Shown one piece after another: positions 17,165 through 25,467 of a stretch of 64,000 nucleotides of DNA. The translations under genes and the position numbers were made by a program. The stretch is taken from NCBI GenBank assembly GCA_029005135.1, contig JAQXFO010000027.1, positions 1 through 64,000 on the forward strand, given 5' to 3'. Numbering within the stretch: position 1 is the first letter of the stretch; every line of letters begins with the position of its first letter. Below the pieces are notes generated by a model. It was not told where the DNA came from. It was given only the letters and a program-made list of their open reading frames with translations, and searched no databases. This stretch comes from Lachnospiraceae bacterium. Its GTDB lineage: Bacteria; Bacillota; Clostridia; Lachnospirales; Lachnospiraceae.

Positions 17165-18321
17165 GAAAGATTGCGATCCTTGGTTCTACAGGTATTGTCG
17201 GTTCGCAGACGCTGGATGTCGTTCGTCTCAACAGAGATGAGATGACGGTCACGGCGCTGTCCTGCAAGAACAATATAGACAAGTTAGAAAAACAGATACG
17301 AGAGTTTCACCCTTCGGTCGCGGCCGTTTTCGAAGAAAAAGCGGCCAACGACCTTAAGGTCCGTATCGCCGATCTGGACGTTAAAGTTCTGTCGGGCATC
17401 ACGGGCCTGACCTGCATGGCACCGGAGAGCGGGGCCGATATCATGTTTTCGGGTATCGTTGGTATGATCGGTATTCTGCCGACCATTGCCGCCATCAATG
17501 AGGGCATAGACATCGCCCTGGCCAATAAGGAGACCTCCGTGACTGCCGGCCATATTATCAAGCCGCTGGCCCAGGAGAAGCACGCGGCGATCCTTCCCGT
17601 GGATTCCGAACATTCCGCCATTTTTCAGGCGATGCAGGGCCGGGGGGATTCCGCCATTCGCCGAATTATCCTGACAGCTTCGGGCGGCCCGTTTTACAAC
17701 ATGTCCGAAGCGGAGCTGGCTCATGTGACGGTCAGAGAGGCCCTGGCCCATCCGACCTGGAGCATGGGACCGAAGATCACGATCGACTCGGCGACCATGG
17801 TGAACAAAGGTCTTGAAATCATAGAAGCCAAGTGGTTCTTCGATGTGCCGCCGGAGCAGATCGATGTGCTGATTCAGCGCGAAAGTCTGATCCATTCGGC
17901 CGTGGAATACGCGGACGGTTCGGTCATTGCTCAGATGGGTCCCTCGGATATGCGGATCCCGATTCAGTATGCTCTGACCTATCCGAATCACCGGCCGTCG
18001 CCGGCAAAACCGCTGGACCTGACAAAACTCCTCCGGCTGACCTTCGGCATGCCCCGCAATGATGTTTTCAAGGGGATCCCACTGGCCTATCGTGCGCTGG
18101 AGCACAGCGGTTCTATGCTGACGGTCTTCAATGCCGCCAACGAGTGGGCCAATCAGGCCTTCCGGGACGGTCTTATCGGCTTTACCGATATCTATCGCAT
18201 CATTGAGGCTGAGATGGACCGGCACGATTTGATCGCGGCGCCGTCCGTTGACGAGATCCTCGCGATCGAAAATGATATCAATGGTTATCTGAATGCAAAA
18301 TATCACTGCCATGTTCTCTGA
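17161..18321 (+). CDS. dxr: 1-deoxy-D-xylulose 5-phosphate reductoisomerase
   Basis: A 386-residue NADPH-dependent enzyme that makes 2-C-methyl-D-erythritol 4-phosphate in the MEP isoprenoid pathway. Motifs are IAILGSTGIVGSQTLDVV (NADPH loop), LANKETSVTAG, PVDSEHSAIFQ, TASGGPFYN, HPTWSMGPKITIDSATMVNK and the C-terminal MLTVFNAANE. The start is a TTG at 17161 overlapping the frr stop (TTGA), with AAGGAG 12 bases upstream. A longer frame from 17116 would run inside frr and adds residues not seen in the family. The usual uppS gene between frr and cdsA is absent; dxr takes its place. Confidence 0.93.
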   Translation: MRKIAILGSTGIVGSQTLDVVRLNRDEMTVTALSCKNNIDKLEKQIREFHPSVAAVFEEKAANDLKVRIADLDVKVLSGITGLTCMAPESGADIMFSGIVGMIGILPTIAAINEGIDIALANKETSVTAGHIIKPLAQEKHAAILPVDSEHSAIFQAMQGRGDSAIRRIILTASGGPFYNMSEAELAHVTVREALAHPTWSMGPKITIDSATMVNKGLEIIEAKWFFDVPPEQIDVLIQRESLIHSAVEYADGSVIAQMGPSDMRIPIQYALTYPNHRPSPAKPLDLTKLLRLTFGMPRNDVFKGIPLAYRALEHSGSMLTVFNAANEWANQAFRDGLIGFTDIYRIIEAEMDRHDLIAAPSVDEILAIENDINGYLNAKYHCHVL

Positions 18322-18342
18322 GGCAGGGCAGAAGGTGGTTGT

Positions 18343-19134
18343 ATGTTTATCACGCGTTTGATCAGCGGCATCGTCCTGATCCTTATCATCGGCGGTGCCC
18401 TGTATAAAGGCGGTATTATTCTGGCGGTGCTTCTGGCGCTGCTTTCTGTCGCCGGTATGAGAGAATACTACAAAGCTGTCGGTATTGCGGGAAAGCCGTT
18501 GTCTCTGATGGAAGTCACGGCTTATGTGTGCGCTGTCGGCTATATGGGTCTTCTCTTCACGGAACGTCAGTCGCTGCTTCTGCCGGGCGTCGGTGTGGGA
18601 CTGATTATCCTGATGGCGGTCTATGTCCTGACTTATCCCGAGTATCGTCATCTGAAGGTGACGGCGAGTCTGTTTCCTCTGATTTACGTGGCGGTTATGC
18701 TTGGCTTCATCTATCTGATCCGCTGCCGTTTCCGCGGCAATATCGAGGTCTGGCTCGTTTTCCTGAGCTCCTGGGGAGCCGATACCTGCGCCTACTGCGT
18801 GGGACGTCTCTTCGGGCGGCACAAGATGTCGCCGCGTCTCAGCCCCAACAAGTCAGTGGAAGGGGCCGTGGGCGGTGTGGCCGGTGCGGCGATTCTGGGG
18901 GCTGTCTTCGCGGCTGTTTTCCGTCAGCCCGTCATCATCTACGCCGCGATCTGTGCCGTGACGGCAGTCATCTCGATCTTTGGCGATCTGGCCGCATCCG
19001 CCATCAAGCGCGAAGCCGAGATTAAGGACTACAGTCATCTGATCCCGGGGCACGGCGGTATCCTTGACCGGTTTGACAGTGTCCTTTTCACAGCACCGGT
19101 CATCTATCTGTGCTGTGAATTGTTTCTGATGTAA
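18343..19134 (+). CDS. cdsA: phosphatidate cytidylyltransferase
   Basis: A 263-residue polytopic membrane enzyme that makes CDP-diacylglycerol. The C-terminal CDP-diglyceride signature is clear: SAIKREAEIKDYSHLIPGHG followed by GILDRFDS. Upstream segments WGADTCAYCVGRLFGRHKM and SPNKSVEGAVGG are also typical. It lies between dxr and rseP as in many bacteria. Confidence 0.95.
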   Translation: MFITRLISGIVLILIIGGALYKGGIILAVLLALLSVAGMREYYKAVGIAGKPLSLMEVTAYVCAVGYMGLLFTERQSLLLPGVGVGLIILMAVYVLTYPEYRHLKVTASLFPLIYVAVMLGFIYLIRCRFRGNIEVWLVFLSSWGADTCAYCVGRLFGRHKMSPRLSPNKSVEGAVGGVAGAAILGAVFAAVFRQPVIIYAAICAVTAVISIFGDLAASAIKREAEIKDYSHLIPGHGGILDRFDSVLFTAPVIYLCCELFLM

Positions 19135-19171
19135 CGGCATTTTCGCCGGAAGTGTAACAGGATTTGTTTTT

Positions 19172-20521
19172 ATGCGTTGGTTTTTAGCCATTATCATCAT
19201 AGGGCTTCTTGTCTTCATTCATGAACTGGGACATTTCCTGATAGCCAGGATCAACGGTGTCGAAGTTGAGGAATTCTCCCTCGGCTTCGGCCCTCGTCTT
19301 ATAAGCCGGCAAATCGGCCGCACGCGGTACTCCCTCAAGGTGCTGCCGCTGGGTGGTTCCTGCCTGATGAAGGGCATGGACTATGATGAGGAAGACGACG
19401 AGGAGTCCGGTGAGACTGTCAGCCGTGACGATCTTGCCGGTACCGCCGCGGAGGAGGGGTCCTACCGGGCGGCATCCCCCGGACGCAGGGCGGCGATCCT
19501 TCTGGCCGGGCCCTTTTTTAATTTTCTTCTGGCCTTTGCTGCCGCCGTCGTTGTTATCAGTGCCGTCGGTTTTGATCCGGCCCGGGTGCTGACCGTAGAG
19601 AGCGGCTCACCGGCCGAAGAAGCCGGTCTCAGGGAAGGAGATACCATCACTGCCATCAACGGCCGGAAGGTCGTGATCGGCCGGGATGTCAATGCCTTCT
19701 TTACCTTTGAGCCTCTCAAGGAGGGCGATACGCTGATTCTTCAGGTTGAACGGGACGGACAGACACAGTCGGTTGCCTTTCAGCCGGAAAATGTGACGGT
19801 CTGCCGCATGGGGATTACCTATGATGCCGGCGCCGATGCCGTCAGGGTCTCAGCCGTGACGGAGGGATCGCCTCTGGACGAAGCCGGTGTCAGAGCCGGG
19901 GATGTGCTGACCGCCATAGACGGTACGCCTCTGGGGACGGCGGAAGAACTGACAGCCTACCTTGATGACCATCCGCTGACGGAGCGCCCGGTCCGTGTGA
20001 CCTGCCTGAGGGACGGTGAGATCTTCGAAGTGAGTGTCACACCGATACCGGTGACGTATCTGGACACCGGTTTTGATTACAACATGGGCCGCGTGAAGAC
20101 TGATGCTCCCGGTGTGATCCGCTATAGTTTCTACGAGGTAAAGTTCTGGATCGGCATGACCGTGGACTCCCTGAAAATGCTCCTGACGGGGCAGGCGTCC
20201 ATCAACGATCTGTCAGGCCCGGTGGGCATTGCCGACATTGTCGGTACGACCTATGAAGAGAGTCGTTCGGAGGGCGTGCTCATGACCTTCCTCAGCCTGC
20301 TCAATCTGGTGATCCTCCTGTCAGCCAACCTGGGCGTGATGAATCTGCTGCCGATACCGGGTCTGGACGGCGGCAAGCTCCTTTTTGTGATCATCGAGGG
20401 CGTGAGCGGCCGGCCGGTGAACCGGCGTTTTGAAAACACGATCCAGCTGGTGGCGGCAGCGCTTCTGATGATGCTGATGGTGTATGTCATGTATCATGAT
20501 GTGATGAGGCTTCTGACATAA
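19172..20521 (+). CDS. rseP: RIP site-2 metalloprotease RseP
   Basis: A 449-residue intramembrane zinc protease. HELGH in the first membrane segment supplies the zinc ligands and catalytic Glu. Two PDZ-like modules follow (SPAEEAGLREGDTITAINGR and SPLDEAGVRAGDVLTAIDGT), then the second motif NLGVMNLLPIPGLDGGKLLF with the conserved LDGG. Family members cleave anti-sigma factors and remnant signal peptides. The tandem PDZ arrangement resembles proteobacterial RseP more than the single-PDZ forms of many Bacillota. Confidence 0.92.
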   Translation: MRWFLAIIIIGLLVFIHELGHFLIARINGVEVEEFSLGFGPRLISRQIGRTRYSLKVLPLGGSCLMKGMDYDEEDDEESGETVSRDDLAGTAAEEGSYRAASPGRRAAILLAGPFFNFLLAFAAAVVVISAVGFDPARVLTVESGSPAEEAGLREGDTITAINGRKVVIGRDVNAFFTFEPLKEGDTLILQVERDGQTQSVAFQPENVTVCRMGITYDAGADAVRVSAVTEGSPLDEAGVRAGDVLTAIDGTPLGTAEELTAYLDDHPLTERPVRVTCLRDGEIFEVSVTPIPVTYLDTGFDYNMGRVKTDAPGVIRYSFYEVKFWIGMTVDSLKMLLTGQASINDLSGPVGIADIVGTTYEESRSEGVLMTFLSLLNLVILLSANLGVMNLLPIPGLDGGKLLFVIIEGVSGRPVNRRFENTIQLVAAALLMMLMVYVMYHDVMRLLT

Positions 20522-20533
20522 GGAGGGAACACG

Positions 20534-20734
20534 ATGGAAGAGGAAATGAAAAAAGAAGACAGCCCGATGACAACGGAGGCCGCCGTCGTTGAAGAGGCCC
20601 CGGAGATGGATGAGGAGGCTATCAAAGCAGCCGAGAAAAAACTCTCCAACCGCTTTGCCGTGATCCTGGCGGTTCTGGGCTGCGTGGCAGCGGTTTTCTA
20701 CGGTTTGTGGGTCTTCGGTATCATAGGTAAATGA
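20534..20734 (+). CDS. small single-span membrane protein, unknown
   Basis: A 66-residue protein with a strong AAGGAGGG ribosome site, 12 bases after rseP. About 38 acidic N-terminal residues are followed by one hydrophobic segment (FAVILAVLGCVAAVFYGLWVF). No family is recognised. Position and spacing suggest co-expression with rseP; it could be a membrane partner or substrate, but that is speculation. Confidence 0.6.
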   Translation: MEEEMKKEDSPMTTEAAVVEEAPEMDEEAIKAAEKKLSNRFAVILAVLGCVAAVFYGLWVFGIIGK

Positions 20735-20804
20735 TGCCGCAGAAGGACTTGCTGAGGCAGCCGGAAGACCGGATTCGGGATGGTAAAAAAATACTGGAAA
20801 AGAG

Positions 20805-20833
20805 TTGACATCCTGAACACAAAGCCCTATAAT
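20805..20833 (+). promoter_or_regulatory. consensus promoter of tRNA-Leu
   Basis: TTGACA (20805-20810), a 17-base spacer and TATAAT (20828-20833): both hexamers are perfect sigma-70 consensus. It lies 17 bases before the tRNA. Confidence 0.92.
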
Positions 20834-20849
20834 AATCTTCGTTGACCGC

Positions 20850-20934
20850 GCGGAAGTGTCGGAATTGGCAGACGAGCTAGACTAAGGATCTAGTGATCAT
20901 TGCGATCGTGAGGGTTCAAGTCCCTTCTTCCGCA
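20850..20934 (+). tRNA. tRNA-Leu (anticodon AAG)
   Basis: An 85-nt cloverleaf. The acceptor stem is GCGGAAG with CTTCCGC, the D arm contains GGAATTGGCAGAC, and the anticodon stem CTAGA/TCTAG encloses the loop CTAAGGA with AAG at 20884-20886. A class II variable arm (GATC-ATTGC-GATC) identifies a Leu-type tRNA, and the T arm has GGGTTCAAGTCCC. The CCA end is not encoded; the discriminator is A at 20934. A34 implies editing to inosine for efficient decoding (inference). It has its own consensus promoter and terminator. Confidence 0.95.
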
Positions 20935-20940
20935 GAAGAA

Positions 20941-20982
20941 AAGCTTGGAAAAATGGCGAAAGCCGTATTTCCAGGCTTTTTT
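20941..20982 (+). terminator. intrinsic terminator after tRNA-Leu
   Basis: AAGCTTGGAAA (20941-20951) pairs with TTTCCAGGCTT, with an inner GGC-GAAA-GCC tetraloop stem, and ends in a T run. It lies 6 bases after the tRNA. Confidence 0.88.
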
Positions 20983-21114
20983 GCTGTATTCAGCTATTGA
21001 CCGGGAAGACTCTATTGTTTCAATCCGGATGAAATAATCCCAAAGACGCTTTTACGGTATCTTTTGTTATAGTTTTATAGTATGATAAAGCGTACATGAG
21101 AGAAAGGAATTCCT

Positions 21115-22626
21115 ATGATGAATGTAGAAATTTTGGTATTTGTGGCTTACTTTGTTATTCTGTTCTTCGTCGGCCTTGTCTTTTTCTTCAATGGCAGCAA
21201 TAAGAATGAGCAGGACTATTTTCTGGGCGGCCGGAGCATGGGGCCCTGGGTCACGGCTATGTCGGCTCAGGCCTCAGATATGTCGGCCTGGCTTCTGATG
21301 GGTCTGCCGGGCTCGATCCTGGCCTTCGGCTTCGGCCAGATCTGGATCGGCATCGGCCTGGCGCTGGGTACCGCGGCTAACTGGATCTTCTGCGCGGCAC
21401 GGCTTCGCAAGCTGAGCAAGGCGGCGGATGATGCCATCACCCTGCCCCAGTATCTGACGAATCGGTTTGCTTCCGACAAGAAGACCCTGCAGATCATCTG
21501 CGCGGTCATATTCCTCATTGCCTTTACTGTCTATGTGGCGTCCGCCTTCGTGGCCGGCACCTCAGTTTTTACGATGCTCTTCCCGGGCATTACGGAGAGG
21601 ACAGCCATGATCGTCTTTGCGCTGATCATTATCGGCTATACTTTCCTGGGCGGCTTCAAGGCTGTCTGCTGGACTGACTTTTTCCAGGGCATCCTGATGC
21701 TGGTCGCCCTGCTGGCCATTCCGATCATCGTGGCCTTGACGCAGAATCTTGACACCTCCCTGCTGAGCCAGGTTTACAGCTATACGGATGCCGGCGGTTC
21801 CATTGTGAACTGCGATTTCGGTGCCGGTCTGTTTTCCGCCTCCTGGCAGGATGTGGTCTCGGGCCTGGGCTGGGGTCTCGGTTACTTCGGCATGCCCCAC
21901 ATCCTGGTGCGCTTCATGTCCATCGAGAAGCCGTCAATGATCAAAAAGTCATCGGTGGTGGCCATCGTCTGGGTCGTTCTGTCCATCGGCGCCGCCTGCC
22001 TGCTGGCCTATGATGCCCGCATGATCGTGGCCGAAGAGCTGCTGCCCAGCGGCCTTCAGAAGACGGTCTTCATCGTGATGGCCCGCCGTTTCTTCCCGCC
22101 GGCCGTGGCCGGCCTTCTTCTGGCAGCGATCATGGCCGCTTCGGTCTCCACGGCCGATTCCCAGCTGCTGGTGGCTTCCAGTTCCTTCACGGCCGATATC
22201 TATCAGCCGCTGATCCGCAAGAAAGCCGGTGAGAAGGAGGTACTCTGGGTGGGCCGTCTGGCGGTCATCATCATCGCCGTGATCGCCTTCTTCATCGCCT
22301 CCTCCAAGGGCGCGGGTGCCCAGGCGATCATGAATATGGTGGAAAATGCCTGGGGGCTCTTCGGGGCCGCCTTCGGACCTGTTGTTCTTCTGTCCCTGTT
22401 CTGGCGCCGCTTTAACTATGCCGGTGCCTGCGCCGGCGTCGTGGCCGGTGCGGCGGTTGATGTGCTGTGGCTCTTCCTGCTGAGCGGTACGGGCGTCTAT
22501 GAACTGGTGCCGGGCTTTATCGCCGGCGGTATAGCCGCTGTGATCGTGACCGTTATGACACCGGCGCCGGATAAGAAAGTGACGGCGATCTTCGACCGGG
22601 CGACGGCAGCCGATTTCGACGACTGA
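21115..22626 (+). CDS. putP: sodium/proline symporter
   Basis: A 503-residue protein of the sodium:solute symporter family with about 13 membrane segments. It shows DYFLGGRSMGPWVTAMSAQA, SDMSAWLLMGLPGSILAFG, and the C-terminal PutP-like FGPVVLLSLFWRR with MAASVSTADSQLLVASSSF. The order and length match PutP. The preceding leader (20983-21114) is AT-rich with TATGAT at 21081, but no clear -35. A possible alternative start is the ATG at 21118. The proline specificity is by overall resemblance only. Confidence 0.88.
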   Translation: MMNVEILVFVAYFVILFFVGLVFFFNGSNKNEQDYFLGGRSMGPWVTAMSAQASDMSAWLLMGLPGSILAFGFGQIWIGIGLALGTAANWIFCAARLRKLSKAADDAITLPQYLTNRFASDKKTLQIICAVIFLIAFTVYVASAFVAGTSVFTMLFPGITERTAMIVFALIIIGYTFLGGFKAVCWTDFFQGILMLVALLAIPIIVALTQNLDTSLLSQVYSYTDAGGSIVNCDFGAGLFSASWQDVVSGLGWGLGYFGMPHILVRFMSIEKPSMIKKSSVVAIVWVVLSIGAACLLAYDARMIVAEELLPSGLQKTVFIVMARRFFPPAVAGLLLAAIMAASVSTADSQLLVASSSFTADIYQPLIRKKAGEKEVLWVGRLAVIIIAVIAFFIASSKGAGAQAIMNMVENAWGLFGAAFGPVVLLSLFWRRFNYAGACAGVVAGAAVDVLWLFLLSGTGVYELVPGFIAGGIAAVIVTVMTPAPDKKVTAIFDRATAADFDD

Positions 22627-22707
22627 TAATGACAATGTTCTGCCGCCGTTGATGCCGGTAAGACTGGCGGGTACCGCGGAACGGGATATTCTGAGGGAGG
22701 ACATACC

Positions 22708-22776
22708 TTGCCGCATTATGATACCGGAATCATGGTCCTGACGGTCCTGAATATGGTGATCATGTGCCGGCGGTGA
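22708..22776 (+). CDS. possible 22-residue hydrophobic peptide
   Basis: A TTG at 22708 lies 7 bases after GGGAGG and opens a short frame of 22 residues, with a hydrophobic core MVLTVLNMVIM. It lies 81 bases after putP in the gene-poor stretch 22627-23028. Small hydrophobic partners are known for some sodium symporters, but no match to a known family is seen. The rest of the stretch holds only the terminator at 22869-22912. Confidence 0.2.
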   Translation: MPHYDTGIMVLTVLNMVIMCRR

Positions 22777-22868
22777 ACCGGGCTTTGCGGAGGAGCAGAG
22801 GCCTGTGCTGGCGGAGCGCTATTGTGAGAAGCAGGAACAGTCAGGTCCCTGAAACGACAGCAGGAATG

Positions 22869-22912
22869 AAAGACCTTCCGGCCGGACAAGGTACGGCTGA
22901 AAGGTCTTTTTT
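22869..22912 (+). terminator. intrinsic terminator upstream of feoAB
   Basis: AAAGACCTT (22869-22877) pairs with AAGGTCTTT (22901-22909), with additional inner pairing of CCG and CGG, followed by TTT. It ends the putP transcript before the Feo gene. Confidence 0.75.
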
Positions 22913-23028
22913 ATTTTGTATTTCCTGTGTTTTTTCTTTTCAACAGGGCGCATAAGGTGTATCCTTTGAAATTGGATTGATATTAGTCATAACAAAGGTG
23001 TCTGTCAGGCACCATTGAAGGACAAGAT

Positions 23029-25374
23029 ATGAAAAAAACTCTGAAAGATATTGCGGTGGGCTCTAAGGCCACGATCCAAAGTGTCGGAGGCTCCGGGGCT
23101 CTGAGGCAGCACCTGCTCGATATGGGCCTGATCCGGGGGACAGAGGTCACCGTGATAAAATATGCGCCCATGGGCGATCCCATCGAGCTGCGTGTTCACG
23201 ATTATGAACTGACGCTGCGGCTGTCCGATGCGGCCTGCATCGAAGTCGATGATACGCCGTGCCAGGCGGCGCCGGCAGGCGGAGACAAGGCGATGCCGGG
23301 ACGCCGGGCTTCCCATCCCGGTCTTGGTGAGGGCGGCCGGTTCCATGATAAAAAGGCAGAGAATCCGCTGCCGGAAGGGACGACGCTGACCTTTGCCCTG
23401 GTGGGCAATCAGAACTGCGGCAAGACGACCCTCTTTAACCAGCTGACGGGCTCCAACCAGCATGTCGGCAATTTCCCGGGGGTGACGGTCGACCGTAAAG
23501 ACGGTGTGATCAAGGGGCATCCCGATACGCTGATCACCGATCTGCCGGGCATTTATTCCATGTCTCCCTACAGCAATGAAGAGATCGTGACCCGTGAATT
23601 TGTGCTTTCCGAGAAGCCGCGGGGCATTATCAATATCGTTGATGCCACGAATATCGAAAGGAATCTCTATCTGACGATGCAGCTCATGGAGCTGGAGATA
23701 CCCATGGTCGTGGCGCTCAATATGATGGATGAGGTGCGGGAAAATCACGGCGCCATCCGCATCAATGAGCTGGAGGATTTCCTCGGCGTGCCGGTGATCC
23801 CGATATCGGCGGCCAAGGGCGAGGGCATCGCAGAGCTGATCGATCATGCGATCCATGTCACCCGTTATCAGGAAAAACCGCGGCGCGTCGATTTCTGTGA
23901 GCCCGGTGATGCCGAAAGCGCCGTTCACCGCTGTATCCACGGCATCATGCATCAGATTGAGGATCATGCCGCCGCCAACGGCGTGCCGGTCCGTTTCGCC
24001 GCCAGCAAGCTGGCCGAGGGTGACAGCGGCTTCTGCGAGAGATTGAAGCTCAGTCAGAATGAGTGTGAGACCATCGAGCACATGATCAGCCAGATGGAGG
24101 ACGAAAGGGGCCTCGACAGGGCCTCCGCCATGGCGGATATGCGTTTCCGCTATATCCTCAGGGCCTGCAGCCGGACGGTCGTCAAGCCGAAGGAGAGCCG
24201 CGAGCATATCCGCAGCCGGCGTATTGACCGCATCCTGACGGGCCGTTTTACCGGTCTGCCGGCGTTTGTCCTGATCATGGGCCTGGTCTTTTACCTGACT
24301 TTCCATGTGATCGGCGCCTCTCTGCAGTCGCTGCTGGAGAGAGGACTCGAGTACCTGACGGCACAGACGGCGGCGCTGATGACGGCAGCCGGCGTCAACA
24401 GCACGGTGGAATCCCTGGTCATCGACGGCATTTTTAAGGGGGTGGGCAGCGTACTGACCTTCCTGCCGATCATCGTCACGCTGTTCTTCTTCCTGTCACT
24501 GCTGGAGGACAGCGGCTACATGGCACGGGTGGCTTTCATTATGGATAAGCTGATGCGCAAATTCGGCCTCTCCGGCCGCTCCATCGTTCCGATGCTGGTC
24601 GGCTTCGGCTGCACGGTTCCGGGGGTCATGGCCAGCCGGACCCTCTCCTCGGAGCGTGACCGCAAGATGACGATCCTTCTGACGCCCTTCATGAGCTGTT
24701 CCGCCAAGATGCCTATATACGCCTTTTTTTCCGCCATGTTTTTCCCGGACAGGGCGGCGCTGGTGATGATCGGTCTGTATGTCTTCGGTATTGCGGTCGG
24801 TATCCTCTTTGCCTGCCTGCTGAAGGGAACCTTTTTCCGGGGAGAACCGGTGCCCTTTGTGATGGAACTGCCCAATTACCGGATGCCCGGCTTCAAAAAC
24901 GTGATGCAGCTTTTGTGGGATAAGGCCAAAGACTTCCTTCAGAGGGCTTTTACCGTCATTTTTATCGCTACCATCGTGATCTGGTTCCTGCAGAATTTCT
25001 CGGTGACGCTGAACATGGTGTCCGATACCGCTGACAGTATGCTGGCGCTTCTGGCCGGTGTGCTGGCGCCGCTCTTTAAACCGCTCGGCTTCGGCGATTG
25101 GCGCATGGTCACCGCTCTTCTGACAGGCTTTCTGGCTAAGGAGAGCGTGGTCTCGACGATGACGATTCTCTTCGGCAGCACCGAGGCGATCCTGGGGGCG
25201 ATGACGGTACCGGCAGCCGCCTCTTTCCTGGTCTTCTGTCTTCTGTATACGCCCTGTGTGGCCGCCGTGGCATCGATCCGGCGCGAGCTGGGCCGTTCCT
25301 GGGCCATGGGTGTCGTGATCATCCAATGCGTGATCGCTTATATGGCGGCATTTCTTGTCTTCCTGATCCTCTGA
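23029..25374 (+). CDS. feoB: ferrous iron transporter FeoA-FeoB fusion
   Basis: A 781-residue fusion. Residues 1-75 form a FeoA SH3-like domain (LRQHLLDMGLIRGTEVTVIK). A 45-residue Gly/Arg-rich linker follows, then the FeoB GTPase (GNQNCGKTTLFNQLTG for G1, DLPG for G3, NMMD for G4), and the membrane part with the two gate motifs GFGCTVPGVMASRTL and TPFMSCSAKMPIYAFF. FeoB imports Fe(II) in anaerobes; FeoA usually is a separate peptide. The gene stands alone between two terminators. No obvious Fur box was seen upstream. Confidence 0.95.
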   Translation: MKKTLKDIAVGSKATIQSVGGSGALRQHLLDMGLIRGTEVTVIKYAPMGDPIELRVHDYELTLRLSDAACIEVDDTPCQAAPAGGDKAMPGRRASHPGLGEGGRFHDKKAENPLPEGTTLTFALVGNQNCGKTTLFNQLTGSNQHVGNFPGVTVDRKDGVIKGHPDTLITDLPGIYSMSPYSNEEIVTREFVLSEKPRGIINIVDATNIERNLYLTMQLMELEIPMVVALNMMDEVRENHGAIRINELEDFLGVPVIPISAAKGEGIAELIDHAIHVTRYQEKPRRVDFCEPGDAESAVHRCIHGIMHQIEDHAAANGVPVRFAASKLAEGDSGFCERLKLSQNECETIEHMISQMEDERGLDRASAMADMRFRYILRACSRTVVKPKESREHIRSRRIDRILTGRFTGLPAFVLIMGLVFYLTFHVIGASLQSLLERGLEYLTAQTAALMTAAGVNSTVESLVIDGIFKGVGSVLTFLPIIVTLFFFLSLLEDSGYMARVAFIMDKLMRKFGLSGRSIVPMLVGFGCTVPGVMASRTLSSERDRKMTILLTPFMSCSAKMPIYAFFSAMFFPDRAALVMIGLYVFGIAVGILFACLLKGTFFRGEPVPFVMELPNYRMPGFKNVMQLLWDKAKDFLQRAFTVIFIATIVIWFLQNFSVTLNMVSDTADSMLALLAGVLAPLFKPLGFGDWRMVTALLTGFLAKESVVSTMTILFGSTEAILGAMTVPAAASFLVFCLLYTPCVAAVASIRRELGRSWAMGVVIIQCVIAYMAAFLVFLIL

Positions 25375-25418
25375 GAGAGTTACCGCCGGTGACAGCACAA
25401 GTGTATTGTGATATAGAA

Positions 25419-25451
25419 AAGACCCCGGGTTAATTGAAAACCCGGGGTCTT
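25419..25451. terminator. bidirectional terminator between feoAB and the epimerase gene
   Basis: AAGACCCCGGGTT (25419-25431) is the exact inverted complement of AACCCGGGGTCTT (25439-25451), with A/T tracts on each side. It serves the converging feoAB and aldose epimerase genes. Confidence 0.88.
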
Positions 25452-25467
25452 ATTCTGAAGAACAGGA

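Noticed and set aside
17284..18822. 512-residue frame on the minus strand
   Set aside because: It is antisense to dxr and cdsA, both with clear motifs, and shows shadow-like composition.
21064..21086. TTGTTA and TATGAT upstream of putP as a promoter
   Set aside because: The spacing is only 11 bases, too short for sigma-70. The real putP promoter remains unclear.
23005..24306. 433-residue frame on the minus strand
   Set aside because: It lies opposite the FeoA-FeoB gene, without motif or ribosome site.
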